This document shows, one piece after another, positions 37,809 to 49,861 of a stretch of 64,000 nt of DNA. Source of the DNA: Sambucus nigra (Eukaryota; Streptophyta; Magnoliopsida; Dipsacales; Adoxaceae); assembly GCA_949130495.1 (NCBI GenBank), contig OX422208.1, forward strand, positions 642,156,023-642,220,022, read 5' to 3'. The position numbers and the translations under genes were made by a program. Below the pieces are notes generated by a model that was not told the origin of the DNA, did no database searches, and saw only the letters and a list, made by a program, of their open reading frames with translations. Within the stretch, counting starts at the first letter, position 1. Every line of letters begins with the position of its first letter.

Positions 37809-40066
37809 GGTCTTCCTCCATGGTTGTACACCCTTCTCCACCCCAAACCACCACCCACCATCATGCATCAACCATTAACCACCATTTTCTTAGTGTATTA
37901 CACCATATTTTTTACCATTTACACCATTGTTTTGCATAGCTACGAATTTGTAAGGTGTTGTTTGGAATTTTTGGAGAAGATAAAGATGGAACTTACGTGG
38001 AGTTTGAAGGGGTTTTTTGAAGGGGTTTTGATTGGAAGCTAGATGATGCATGATTTTGGGTGGGGAAACCTCCTTAAGGCCACCTTAGGAGGTCGGGAGA
38101 TTTCCATCTTCTTTGACATTCCCTGCTTACAATTATTGAGCTCCATTTTAAGTGGGAACCATTCTACTCTTATATTTATGACTCTATTTTAGTATTTTTC
38201 TTGCTTGTAAAAATTACGAGTAGGATGGATATGAGATAAAAGATTGAGATTCTTATAAAATGTAAGAAACTATTTTTCTAGCAAAATTAATAATAAACAT
38301 TTTTATGAAATAAAAATGTTGGTAAAATGTTATTTTGTTGGAAATAAAGAATGAATAAATATTTCAAAGTCTTGAAATATTAAAAATTGGTATTTTATGA
38401 AAATGGTGTATTTTCTAGAAAGATTGATGTTAAATATTTTATGAAATAAAATGTTTGAAAATAATGATTGATGTTGCTAAACATTGGTGATGTAAAGTTT
38501 CAAAGTTTCTTGCAAAAATGTAAAGTTTATGAAAAATGGAGATTTGTTGAGTTCGAAGAAATAAAATGTCTTTTATGCCTTAAAAGTATATTTTTGCAAG
38601 TATGATGAATTTCTAAAATGAAATGTATGTTTAACCCATTAATAGGATTTTAGAATTTAAAGTCCATCTCCTCTTCCATATAAACTTGCGGTATTTTGGC
38701 AATGAATATATATACAAGCTTAGAGAATTTTTTGTTGGGTTTAAGCATGAAATAATAAAAGTAGAAATTCTAGACTTCAAAGTGTATGTGATGGGTGTTG
38801 TGATGTGTTCAAAGTGTAATGTTAGAAGACTACAAGTGTAAATAAGAAATTGGTATTTTATTATAAAAAATAGTCTTTAAGTGAAATTAGATTTCTTGAA
38901 ATAAAGGAAGTAAAGAAGTTTCCAATTTGAAAATGTTGTTAGTAAAGGTGTTGAATAAGTATTGATTAGTAACATTGGAAAGTTTGTGTGTATAACTTAA
39001 TAATGTTGTAAAAGATTAATACTTATGAAATTAGAAAGGAAATAATAAAGTAAAGATATTTCCAATTAAGAAGAATATTACTCCAAGGTTAAAACGGTGT
39101 TAAAAACACTTAAATAGTTAGTATGGGTAACTTAATAGTGTTTTGGAAAAATTAACATTTGTAAAAATGGAGTAAAAGATGAGTTTGGAAATAAATGGGT
39201 AAAATAGTGATTTTACTTAAAGTGGAACATTTTTATGAAATAAAAATGTTGAAAAGGGGTGTTACAAAAATTGGTCGTAAATGAATATAATGTTTGGTAT
39301 AAAATCAAAGTTAATGCGTAATGGACATGGAATGATAATTTCTAGTGTAACATGAGTGGGGATGAAACCCCGAGTTTTGCCTCGGGTGTGCAAAAGGGAA
39401 AGAAGGAATAATGTGAAAATTTGTAAAATGTTAAAACACATAAAAAGGAACTCTAATGACATCAGGATAACTATGGAAGGCTCAAAGCACTGGAGTAAAA
39501 GACCCAAAATAACTAACCAGAGCATATGGTTCGCATAGCCGATGGTGTGGAGCCCGTTGAAGTATGCGGTTATTAGAAAATTCTGAGAAAAAGATTAAGA
39601 AAACATGTTAAGACAACCTAACTTGAATGAACTGATGAATGTTCCGGTACGGGTTAAAATGGGCAAATAAATATGAAATTGATTAATGTCCATTAGGTGA
39701 GGAAAAATGTAAAGTAAGTTTGTAAACGGGTAGTTAAGCAACCTAAGTGGTTCAACCCATGATTAACACAAGAGTCTATTGTAAAAGATTTTCAAGGATT
39801 AAATAAGTATCTTCTAACATGGTGTTTGAGTGTGTGGAAAGGATGATTTTCAATGAAATACTAATACGGATTGGTTGGTTAAAATGAAAAAAAAGTAATT
39901 TCGATAAAGAAATGGCTTTTGGTCAACTCAAGTGGAGTTGTTTCAAATATTTAACCTTGTGCTTTAAATAAGGGGATCAATGTCAAATTGAGAAAAAGAA
40001 AGTCTTTTACATGATTAAGGTGAATTAATCTGGACAAGTAGGGTTTTCAGAATTAAAACAGTTTCA

Positions 40067-40070
<4 letters not shown>

Positions 40071-40107
<37 letters not shown>
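40071..40107. repeat. (TA)n microsatellite at the LTR end
   Basis: About 18 TA units ending 2 bases before the gcgttaca LTR terminus. Confidence 0.9.
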
Positions 40108-40110
<3 letters not shown>

Positions 40111-40116
40111 GTTACA

Positions 40117-40685
40117 AATGGTATCCAAGATCTAGGTTCATGGTTCCTTTCGGGAGTGACGTGGTGAGGTCAGCATTGGATATTTCGACGTCGATGTTGG
40201 TTTGTTCTGATCATGCTAGATTTGTGACAGTTTAGTTTGTGTTCTCGATGGTAGAGTCAAAGAGGTTAGCACGACAAGTAAGTTAGTGCCGAGGGGCACA
40301 CGATCAAGTTTATAGTTGTCAATTTCTTTTGCGCTTCTTATTAGATTTGCTAGTGAGTTACGGGTGTCCATGCAAGCCAATAGTGGTTACACCGTGGTTG
40401 CTAGTGTGAGGTCCTTATGTTCTAATCCTTGATGACGTAAATACTTATGAGATATTAATAGGATGAGATAACGCCATTGGGCAGGTGGAATAAATTGCAT
40501 TTATTCAATAGTAGAGGTTGATAGTTAAGGTGTCGTGACTAAGCATTGATGATTGGTTAGGTGCGGCATTTACAAGTAGTTAACGCGAATAATGTAGTTA
40601 GGGAAATTCAATCCTTGGGGTGATACTGCAATTGATGGAAGTTCGGTGAACATATGATGTTGTGTAGGCCAATAGTGGAAACACT
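40117..40685 (+). other. Primer-binding site and leader of a Tekay-type element
   Basis: TGGTATCcaaga at 40118 resembles the initiator tRNA-Met primer site TGGTATCAGAGC with small changes, and the following ctaggttcatgg is also usual for this group. The remaining 560 bp are leader-like; I see no gag frame. The element is cut off at 40686 by another LTR. Confidence 0.55.
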
Positions 40686-42031
40686 TGTGACAACTTGCTC
40701 AAAATAATAACGGGTGGCCAGCTCTATACTACATTAAATCAGGTATCCCAGATGGCACAGTCTCAACATCAACTGACAATACTAAATAATATAAGGCTAA
40801 CTACCCAAAATCATTAAAAGCGAATTGTCAAAAAAAATTTAAAACTTTTATTTAACAACAACAACAAAACCAATAATGCAATCACAACCAACGATACACA
40901 TCTAGCTATGATTAGTGATAAGTGAAAACTCCAATAATATGAAGAGTACAATACAATGTACAACAAAATGTCTACAAAGAAATACCCGAATATGTTGTCG
41001 GGTACAAAAATTTGAGAGATAAAATATGAAAGTGTTAATCTACAACACTTGAATTTTAAACTCAATACAACTGAATCCTAATCTAGATATACAAAGATAG
41101 GAATCGACAAAAGCAAAGTGTCTAAACAGTCTGCTACTGCCACAGCTCAACGAATACTGGATGGATGAACATCGATGGTGTCCTTACGGAGGAACACCTA
41201 AAGTAATATAATATATATACATGGAGGAGAAAATATAAACGGGTCAGAGCTCGAGTTGAAAAACATTTTTATAGCAAGTGCATTAAAATGCATAATAATT
41301 ATAAATGCATTATTACATGATTTAATGGAATCGAACTCTCCATTAAATTCCAACTCACCCCTCAACTAAAGCGCACACTAAACGTATGCACGTGATCTGC
41401 AAATGAATGCCCTATTCTAATAAGGCAAGAGACTCTAATTTAAACCCAAATGAAATGTTTAATTAAAATCATCTAACCTATCTCTCAATCTACACCTATC
41501 TGAGCTCCATCTAAATCATATACTTTAATTTACATGTTATAGTTATCTTTATATTTGTTCATTTATTGAACATATAAAGTTGCATAACCATCTTCATAAC
41601 CACATCATCACAATACATCAACATTCATTTACTAGAATTTCATATATTCGAGTGATGCCCTTATATGTCATGTAACCAATATATATAATTATTATATATG
41701 AGTTATTAGCATCAAGAGTTAAGGACTAAACTCCTCCCGATTCTTAACACGGCACTGCGTTTCGTGCGTGGGACGTCTCGCTGAGGCTAAATCCAAACAA
41801 AGAACCCCCCTGTTACACTACTCCTGGTCCTATTGATCCTCAGGGCTCATTATGCCCTCAATGCATGATGAATGTAACCCAAATTATTATTATCCAATTT
41901 TAATTAATATTCCCAATTCTCAACAGTACACGGCGTTTCATGTGTGGGACGTCTCGCCGAAGCGAAATCCAAACAAGGAACCCCCCCCCCCCCCGTTACA
42001 CTACTCCTGGCACTGTCGATTGTCGGGATAG

Positions 42032-42081
<50 letters not shown>

Positions 42082-42639
42082 AGCATTAAGGACTAACTTC
42101 TCCCCAATTTCCAACATTACACTGCGGTTCGTGCGTGGGACGTCTCGCCGAGGTGAAATCCAAACAAGGAACCCCCCGATACACTAATCCTGGCAATGTA
42201 GGTCGTTGAGGTCCATTATGCCCTCGATACCCAAATACAAACACAAGAAACAATAACCATCCAACCGAGCTATAACTCGAGGAAGCAGGCTCACATGTTA
42301 TCATCTTCCAATTACCCACATACGTAGCAAAATTGGGGCCACCTGGTGGGGTTCAACGACACCCACCTCGTGATCAACTCATGCACACAACGTTCGGAAA
42401 GCGGTCATAGTTCCTAACCGGCAAGTGAGAACGTCCCATACCCCCGACTTCTCACCACCCCAAAAGAATGCACATAAATAACACATAATAATCACAATGG
42501 ACGACTATGACCTGGGGACTATCCACACCCTGCTCTTTGAGCCAGGATGCTCACCCTCAACACACGCAACTTCCCAATGATATCAAGGTGGGGGTATGCT
42601 TCACTATACATATATATACCATCATATAAGGTATACATA
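40686..42639 (-). repeat. Third Tekay-type LTR, U5 part, split by Tat-2
   Basis: The tgtgacaac...gggtggccagc start resembles the U5 end of the LTR at 22693. The U5-side motif acgggtcagagctcg lies at 41238. It continues past Tat-2 at 63116. It includes a three-copy module array and a (TA)n tract at 42034-42079. No coding is seen. Confidence 0.7.
41715..42195. repeat. Module array in the third Tekay-type LTR
   Basis: Three copies at about 41715-41830, 41900-42010 and 42085-42190, spaced 176-188 bp. Each reads through a cgtgggacgtctcgc segment, then atccaaacaaggaaccc and ttacactactcctgg. Expansion of C (14 C at 41981-41994) and of TA between copies is specific to this locus. Confidence 0.8.
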
Positions 42640-43234
42640 TGTTGATGTAAAAAATTAGATTATATCTAATTATTTAATCACAGATAAAATAAATGAGAGA
42701 AAGAATTTTTAAAGTGGTTCAGCCTTATAAGAATGGCCTACGTCCACTGTTTCTGTTATTGATGACTGTTTGGGAATTCTCGATTACAAGTTTAATCAAG
42801 AAATTCCAGTCCCCTTACAATGAGGGTAATACAATGTATTTATAGCCCTAAGGCTGTAATGTGAAAGGGTAATACATTCAATACTGTACATGTGAAAGGG
42901 TAATACATTCAATGCCCATTAAGTGTATACATCTGAATGATAAGCATTTAATGAACAGTCAAACTGTTGGTTATCCTGCTATTAATGCTTTGTTCGAGGT
43001 GCAGCTCGGACCGCCTAAGGTCCTCGATAATCAAAAGTTCCTCGGTACTCAAAAGTTCCTCGGAGAGTTCTTGTAGGTCGGAGCATCTGAGTTCCTTAGG
43101 GAAGCAGTGTTCCTCGTTGTAGTATGGTTCCTCGGAGCGTCTGAGTTCCTCGGAAGTGTTTGTTGTTTCCACGTAGATTGCCACGTGTCTTCACTCGATT
43201 GAGCCATGTCAGCAGACTAAATTTGGTATCAACA
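42640..43234 (-). repeat. 3' LTR of Tat-2
   Basis: TGTTGATG to TATCAACA, 595 bp. It is longer than the 5' LTR because of small internal duplications (the gtgaaagggtaatacattca segment near 42860-42915, and a ctcggtactcaaaagttc-type repeat near 43020-43060). The minus-strand sequence next to it (43235-43250) contains TTGGGGGC, a likely polypurine tract. Confidence 0.93.
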
Positions 43235-43490
43235 GAAGCCCCCAATGTTTCATAGTTCGAAATTTGAGGAGTGTGGAACATTCTTTCTCGGAATATGATA
43301 GTTTTAAATGGTCCTACTGATTTTTAGGAGTGTTTCCTTTGTATTTATTTTTCCTTACAAATTCGTAGAATCAGGCTTTTTTGAATTTTTATAACCGCCT
43401 CGATCTCAGCGTACTTTTTTTCCTTCTATCCGCCGGTACCGTAATCGTTTCCTTTTGTAATCATTAACTTTATCGTTTCCCAAGATAAGG

Positions 43491-43497
43491 TATTTAA
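43491..43497 (+). promoter_or_regulatory. Possible TATA box of the plus-strand Tat-2 gene
   Basis: TATTTAA about 165 bp upstream of the ATG at 43662, in the 427-bp stretch between the LTR and that gene. Spacing would put transcript starts near 43525. Inference from position and sequence only. Confidence 0.4.
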
Positions 43498-43661
43498 GCG
43501 TCATAGACAATCCCATCGTCTTCTACTTTTTCAAATTTGTATCTTCAAGCTTTCCATTGTCTTACTCTCTTGTGCGTTCATCCTTTTCATCGTTCGTTGT
43601 CAATAGATCCACTCTTTTTCTGTAAGATCTTCTTCCTTCTTCTTCATTTCCTTTATTCATC

Positions 43662-46600
43662 ATGGTTTACCTTGTTGAATCCCTTGATAAATTTCGTTCT
43701 GATTTTTCAATTCCTTCATGGGTTGTTCTGGAGAAACTTTCAGAACCTTCCGATTATTTTCATTTGGCTGAGGGACATTGGTTCCCCAGTCTATTTATTG
43801 CTGAATGTGGCTTTTCTTTTCCGCCAAATCCTTTATGTCTGGAATTCTGTCAATATTTTGACGTTGTTCCTGCAAGAATAGCCCCCAATACATGGAGAAT
43901 AGTTAATGGGGTTCATAGACTAAATCAAATTCATGGAACTCGCATAGGAATTCCAGAAATCATGTTTTGTTATAGATTTTTTATTTAAAAACTAGATTTT
44001 TAAATAGGGCTGTAGGCGATAATACTTTTTATTTAAAAACTAGATTTTTAAATAGGTCTTTAGTGGTCAATCTCCCGGATGCCAATAAGGACTATTTTGA
44101 GCACGGGGTTGTTATAAAAAAATTGGCAACATGCTCCTTTATCTAGAGATGAAGTGTATCAGGGTCCCAGATGCCCTCCCTATGGCAATGGGATAGGTTA
44201 TTTTTATTTCATTTTATTTATTTTGAGATTATGCTTCCTTTATGTTTGATAAAATGTGCCACTGATATTTTAATTTTGATTTATTTGCAGTTGACAACAA
44301 AAGAAAGTGTCCAAAAGAGGCAGACGTTAATATAAGGCACTTGAAACTTATCTGGAGTTTGCATCAGACTGTTGCGGACAAGCACATTAGGTCAGCTTCA
44401 TATTTGCTACAGTACAAGAGTTACACCTCCTCTTTCACTGCCCGTTCGGTGATAAGCGACACAGAACTAATACCAGCCTCTACAAGTTCTTCGCCTGAAT
44501 CACATATTCCTTTGAGTGAAAGGATGAAGAAAAGAAGACCTCCCACCCTTTTTGAGAAACCTGCCTCTGGTGCTGTAGAGGCAAAAAGAAGTAAGATTGA
44601 CGTCCCAGGAGAGGGGACAAAGAAAATTGATGCACCCCCTCCGGCTGCTCCTATGAAGGTTGTCGAGAAGCCCCCAGTGGCCCCGAACAAGACTGATGCT
44701 CCAAAAGAAGTGATTATCATATCACCGACCAAGAGTTCCTCCTTGGTCGAAACTATTCCTGTTCCCCCGAGGAAGCTGAAGAAAAGATCCTCGGTCAATT
44801 TGGCTGAAACCATCTCTCAGCCCCCAACTACTGGAACTGGTGTTCCTAATTTTATTTCCCCGAGCTCTGCCATGAGCTCGGTGAAGACTTGGATCATTCC
44901 CGAGATCCAAGGTATTAAAGAAAACCTTTCTCGGGACATGGTTACCTCATTGGTTGCTCGCCATATTGCTTCTGTAAGTCTTATTGTTTTGAACTTTTCA
45001 TCTTTCCCTTGTTATATCAGTCTCTAACTTGCTTTCATTTTCTTTTCACAGTTAGTGAGCTTCTTTCATACAATTTTGAAGAAAGATGAAGCTATTAAAG
45101 TTTCAAGCTCCTCATCTGGTGTGGAGAAAGCTCTGATGGGTCTGTTGCGGTCTTTGGAAGATTCTCGTCAGAAGTATGATACTGACAAGGCTGCTTGGGA
45201 GAAAAAACTTACCTCAATCGAGCAGGAGAAGGCTCAAGTTGTTGAAGTCTGGGGGTTGGAGAAAAAAATAAATGATTTGGAGAAGAAGAATACAGAGCTC
45301 GAAGGGAAGCTCAAAAATGCTGGGGAGCTTGAAAATAAGCACAAGGTTGCTGAGGAGGAGTTGGGTCAACTTCGGGAAGTAAGTCGGCAGAAGGAGGAAG
45401 TTGAGAATAAACTGAAGGCTGCTAAAAATCTTTTGTCCGAGAAGCTTTCCTCGAAGAAGTTAAAGAGGAAAGTGGCTGTGAAGAAATCTTTAAGCTCTGG
45501 CTGGGATAAAGGGTAGAACAAAGGCTTGGCTTCCATGATGTCGCAAGTAGAATATGGCAGCCTCAAATACTTTAGAGATGGGTGGGTCGCTGCTCTACAA
45601 GAGATGAAAGTTGATAAAACTTCTGAACTATTTCAGCGGCACATCCCTGGTCCCCCTCCAACTCCTGAAGACGAAGAAGAGGATGAAGCTGCCTATGAGG
45701 AGTCTTCCATAGTGATGGGAGATCAAGTTTCTCATCCCCCAGCCATCCAGCCTACTAGCGAGGAACTTCAGCAACTCGCTACTTCATCCGAGCAACTGCC
45801 AGCTCCCCCCGAGCAACTCTATGTTCCCTCCGAGCAACCTACCTCCTCGTCCCAGCCTCCCGAGAAAGTTTTGGGAGACAAGGAAAAGGTGTATAGTTGT
45901 TCGGGTTTCTCTCTATTTTATTTTTCTTTGTCAAATGTAACCCTGAACTTGTAACTCTGAACTTTTTGATATAATAAAATTTGAACTTTTGTTTATGCAT
46001 ACTGTTGTTTTCTCCTCTTCATGCTCTGTTGGTACTCTTATTGATTATTGCTTTTTCTTCCTCTACTAGTTTCTGGCCAGGATGGAATTATTGTCTGCTC
46101 ATGATACAAAGTTGTTACGGCAATGCAATGAATATTTTAAGGCTTGTAACACAGATTTGAGTGCAGCACAAATCGTCGACATCCTCGGCCAAGATGCTTC
46201 GGAACAGGCAATTGAAGCCTACTAATATTTGAAGTGTCTGCTTGATCGTGCAGTGGCCAATAATGTAGCTTATTATGATATGATTGAGGATCTCCAAGGC
46301 ACTCTTGAAGAACTTCAGCAACAATATAAGGAATCCACCGCCCTTTTGCATGAGGGGTACGAGAAGAAGTATCAGCAAATCAGTGCTGATAAGGAATATG
46401 ATAAGCGTTTTGCTGCTTACGACGTGCGAGAGAGAACGTTGAAGGCTGAGGTCGAAGAGCACAGACAGATAGCTGAGTTATTAGAGCAAGAAAATAATAA
46501 CATGCAAAGAGAGGTGTCTCAGTTGAAGTCTGCAGCTTCCACCTCAAATCCTTTGATCCCAGTGACTGATGAGGGATTCTCGTTTGAGGGATGAGTTGGA

Positions 46601-47230
46601 AACCTTGAAAAGAGCTGGCCCTTCTACATCTTCTCGTGGACGAGCAAGAGATCCTCGGGGACGAGCAAAAGCTGCTCGGATTCCTGTCGAGGAACAGAGG
46701 ACTAAATATTCTTTAGAGAACCAGGCCTTCCAGCTGATGGCGAAGAACCAGTCATTGGCTGATATGTCTAAGAAAATCAGGGACCTGGAAGAGCAGCTTT
46801 CTTCACAGAAGTCTGTCTTGGAGAATAAAGAACTTTTTATCAAAAATCTCCACGAGCAGCTGGAAATATTGACATATCAATTCCACTAGCATCCCAGGGA
46901 GTTCTAGATGGCTGGCTACAACGAGGCTCTCTACCACTTAGAAGATCGTATCTAGAATGCAAATAATTAGGGCTACAAACAGGGATGGCTGAATTCCTTA
47001 GGTGTGCTTCAACTCGAACAGGGTCATTACCTGTGGGATTACCATAATCATGGGCTGCTCGACCTACCCGTGCCACCATTCAAACTTGATATGAGTTGGA
47101 TCCCTGCTCGGGCCATCCCTCGGTGTCTGATTTCCAAATACCTCGGCGATTACAATCTCCACTCCAATGTCGAGATATCTCGTCCCGAGCACCTACTAGA
47201 TCGACCATCTGTGATGAATATCAGGTTTTA
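43662..47230 (+). pseudogene. Opposite-strand gene of Tat-2 with at least three introns; N-terminus resembles the plant 'putative gypsy type transposon' (Transposase_28) family
   Basis: Function is unknown. The N-terminal block (AECGFSFPPNPLCLEF, RIAPNTWRIVNGV) matches my recollection of the Transposase_28 family. Exon 1 then has a 48-bp in-frame duplication (FYLKTRFLNR twice) and a frameshift. Inferred introns are 44197-44290, 44974-45051 (gtaagt...ttcacag) and 45889-46069; the last two are clearly phase 0. Exon 2 is Pro/Lys-rich, exons 3 and 4 are long coiled coils, and exon 3 carries an acidic tail before intron 3. Premature stops occur at 45514-45516 and about 46222; a frameshift lies near 46545, and more stops follow 46887. 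The gene converges on pol. Antisense extra frames are known in Tat-clade elements. Confidence 0.7.
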
Positions 47231-47640
47231 AAAGATCTTAACTTCATAAATTCTCCTCTTGCTTTAAATGATCCACCTGCTGGCGAGGAGCCTGTTTCAA
47301 AAGCAGAGGGGAAGAAACCAATATAATAGGAATATTTATGTAATAAATTTGTATTTCATTCCTGATGTATTTTGTTCTACATTTAATGAAATAATTTTAT
47401 TTGCAAATCTTGACTGCTATTGTCTTGTAACACTTTACATCTGTACATGTGTATTTGTTAAAAAGATAACAATATTGTGTTATTTGTCGATCAACTTATT
47501 ATCGACTAGTTTGAATTTGTGGTAATTATTTGGCAAAAATGATGTTTTGTTTCTCGACCAACTTAGTAGTAATTTAAAAAGTTACGAGTATCAAAAATTT
47601 TGCTCGATCACTTTCTCGTATTCATAAACTGTTTCCGACC
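47231..47640. other. 3' region of the plus-strand gene; no gene seen
   Basis: AT-rich, with AATGAAATAA-type sequences (47380-47400) that could serve as plus-strand polyadenylation signals. 47398 onward matches 1 onward of Tat-1. Confidence 0.5.
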
Positions 47641-48260
47641 AACCAAGGTCGGTAAATTTTCCTTTTCGACCAACTACAGTTAGTGGGTTTTTATTCCCGA
47701 CCAGCCATAGTTAGTGGATTTTTTCTTAACGAGCAACTTTGGCCCTTTTTGGAATAGTTGTACCTCCCGACCAACCTTAGTTGGCTTTTTGAGAATATAT
47801 TTACTTCATGACCAACCTTAGTTGGCATTTTTAGGAATACTTTTACATCCTGAGGAATACATTTACTTCCTAACCAACATAAGTTGGCATTTTTAGGAAT
47901 ACATTTCCTAACCAACATAAGTTGGCATTTTTAGGAATAGTTATACTTCCCGTAGGAATACATTTACTTCCTATCCAACATAAGTTGGCATTTTTAGGAA
48001 TATATTTCCTAACCAACATAAGTTGGCATATTTAGGAATAGTTTTACTTCCCGTAGGAATACATTTACTTCCTAACCAACATAAGTTGGCATTTTTAGGA
48101 ATACATTTCCTAACCAACATAAGTTGGCATTTTTAGGAATAGTTTTACTTCCCGTAGGAATACATTTACTTCCTAACCAACATAAGTTGGCATTTTTAGG
48201 AATACATTTGATTCCCGACCAACCTTAGTTGGCATTTTCGGGTTTCCCGACCAACCTTAG
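47640..48260. repeat. Minisatellite between the convergent genes of Tat-2
   Basis: Higher-order unit of 101 bp (cttcccgtaggaatac at about 47948, 48049 and 48150), each containing two ccaacataagttgg hairpin motifs plus aggaatacattt spacers. It occupies the same place as the 73-bp array in Tat-1, but spacer and period differ. Confidence 0.85.
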
Positions 48261-48415
48261 TTGGCGTTTTCGAGAATAGATTTGAGTAGTCCGAGTTTTG
48301 CTGAGTAGTGTGTAACACTAGTATTCCACAAAAAAAATCCAACAAAAGGAAAGAACTGGGCTGAACATTGTCGCTTTATTCATACTGATGAAACTGCATT
48401 ACATGAGAGTTTACA

Positions 48416-49861
48416 TTACTGATAATATTTGCGCAAGTGTTCAGCATTCCATGCATTCTTAAACTCCTCCCCCTCTAAAGTTTCTATTCTGTATGTCCCT
48501 GGTCAAACAACTTCTTTAACTCGGTAGGGTCCATGCCAGTTTGCTTCCAGTTTGTTGTGCTTTTGAATCACCTTCTTTAGCACATAGTCTCCTTCTTTCA
48601 AGTCACACTTCTTCACTCTCTTGTTGTAGAAAAAAGTTGTTCGCTGCTGGTAAGCAGCATTTCTAATGGTTGCTTCTTCTCTAACTTCCTCGAGCATGTC
48701 CAAGTCTAACCTTCTCATTAAATCGCTGACAGGGGAATTAAAATTCAGTATTCTGTGTGTTGGGAGACCCAATTCGACGGGTATAACATCTTCACTTCCA
48801 AATGCTAGCATATATGGAGATTCCCCTGTTGCTACTCGAGGAGTAGTTCGGTAAGCCCATAGTACTGATTGTAGCTCGTTGATCCAATTTGCTTTTGCAT
48901 CATCCAGTCTTTTCTTCAAGCCATTCAGCAGCGTTCTGTTTGTTACTTCAGCTTGTCCATTACTTTGAGGATGGCCTGGTGCTGAGTGGATCTTCAAAAT
49001 ACTTGACTGATGACAATAGGCAGCGAACTCCTTGTTGTCAAATTGTGTTCCATGGTCTGTGATGAAGGCATGAGGAAGACCATATCGACAGATGATGTTT
49101 TTCCAAATAAATTGGTACACCTTATCGTACATTATATCAATGAGAGGCTCAGCTTCAACCCATTTAGTAAAATAATCCACAGCGACCACGAGATACTTAA
49201 ATCTTCCTCTGGTCATCGGCAGTGGCCCGACTAAATTTATTCCCCATACGGCAAATGGCCAAGGGGAAGTGATGGGTGTCAATAATGCTTGGGCAGTTCT
49301 TCGAATGGAAGAGAAACGTTGACACTTGTCACATTTCTTAGCGTAGGCTATACAATCAGCCCTCATCATTGGCCAGTAGTATCCTTGCATCATCACCCTT
49401 TGCAAAAGAGTCCAACCTGCTACATGGTCTCCACAAGACCCTTCATGGACCTCTTCAATTAAATCTTTCACCTCGGTGGGATGCACACATCTCTGCAAAC
49501 CTGCTATAATTCCTCGTCTGTATAGAATATCCTTGGTCAGTACATAACGAGCAACCTTAAACTTCAGTTTCTTGGCTGCAAGTTTGTCAATTGGTAATTC
49601 CCCTTTCTCAATATATGCCCTGATGGGATCCATCCATGATGATCCTAAATCGAGGGTAATAAAGTTCATCGTCAGATCTTCATCTATACTCCGACCAGCT
49701 AAAACTTCAATTGGGATTGTTCTTCGTAGCTCGGTACGAGTAGCTGATGCTAATCGAGCTAGGGCGTCTGCTCTCTCATTCTCCATTCTTGGTATTCTGA
49801 CCAGCTGAATAGCAGCAAATTTCGACACCAGTTCCTTTGCCTTTGCATGATATCTAATCAT
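48416..49861 (-). pseudogene. Tat-2 integrase with the end of the second RNase H
   Basis: The longest Tat-2 frame, 452 codons (49861-48503), followed by a stop and the last ~30 codons to 48416. It starts in the end of the archaeal-type RNase H (RIPRMENERADALARLAS), then a linker, then integrase. The HHCC module is present (VHEGSCGDH, CDKC). In the catalytic core the first acidic residue is changed: GINLVGP has Asn (codon at 49235-49237) where Tat-1 has Asp. The second Asp (ITDHGTQF) and the Glu (GQAEVTNR) remain. By family knowledge, loss of that Asp should abolish strand transfer. The C-terminal KLEANWHGPYRV is intact up to the stop. Confidence 0.88.

Larger units (their letters stand above)
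37272..40116 (+). repeat. Tekay-type LTR (5' LTR) beside TNP2
   Basis: Starts TGTAATACC 11 bp from the solo LTR, with the two U3 ends facing each other. I place its end at gcgttaca (40109-40116) because a tRNA-Met-like primer site follows directly. An earlier ggggtgttaca at 39256-39266 is an alternative end but has no primer site or matching target duplication. It contains a palindrome cluster (37395-37580), a GA microsatellite and a TA microsatellite. No coding is seen. Its partner LTR is not in view. Confidence 0.6.

Noticed and set aside
39256..39266. ggggtgttaca as the end of a solo LTR starting at 37272
   Set aside because: Flanks tgata and aaaat do not match, and no primer site follows; the end at 40116 with a tRNA-Met-like site is better. 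Kept as an alternative.
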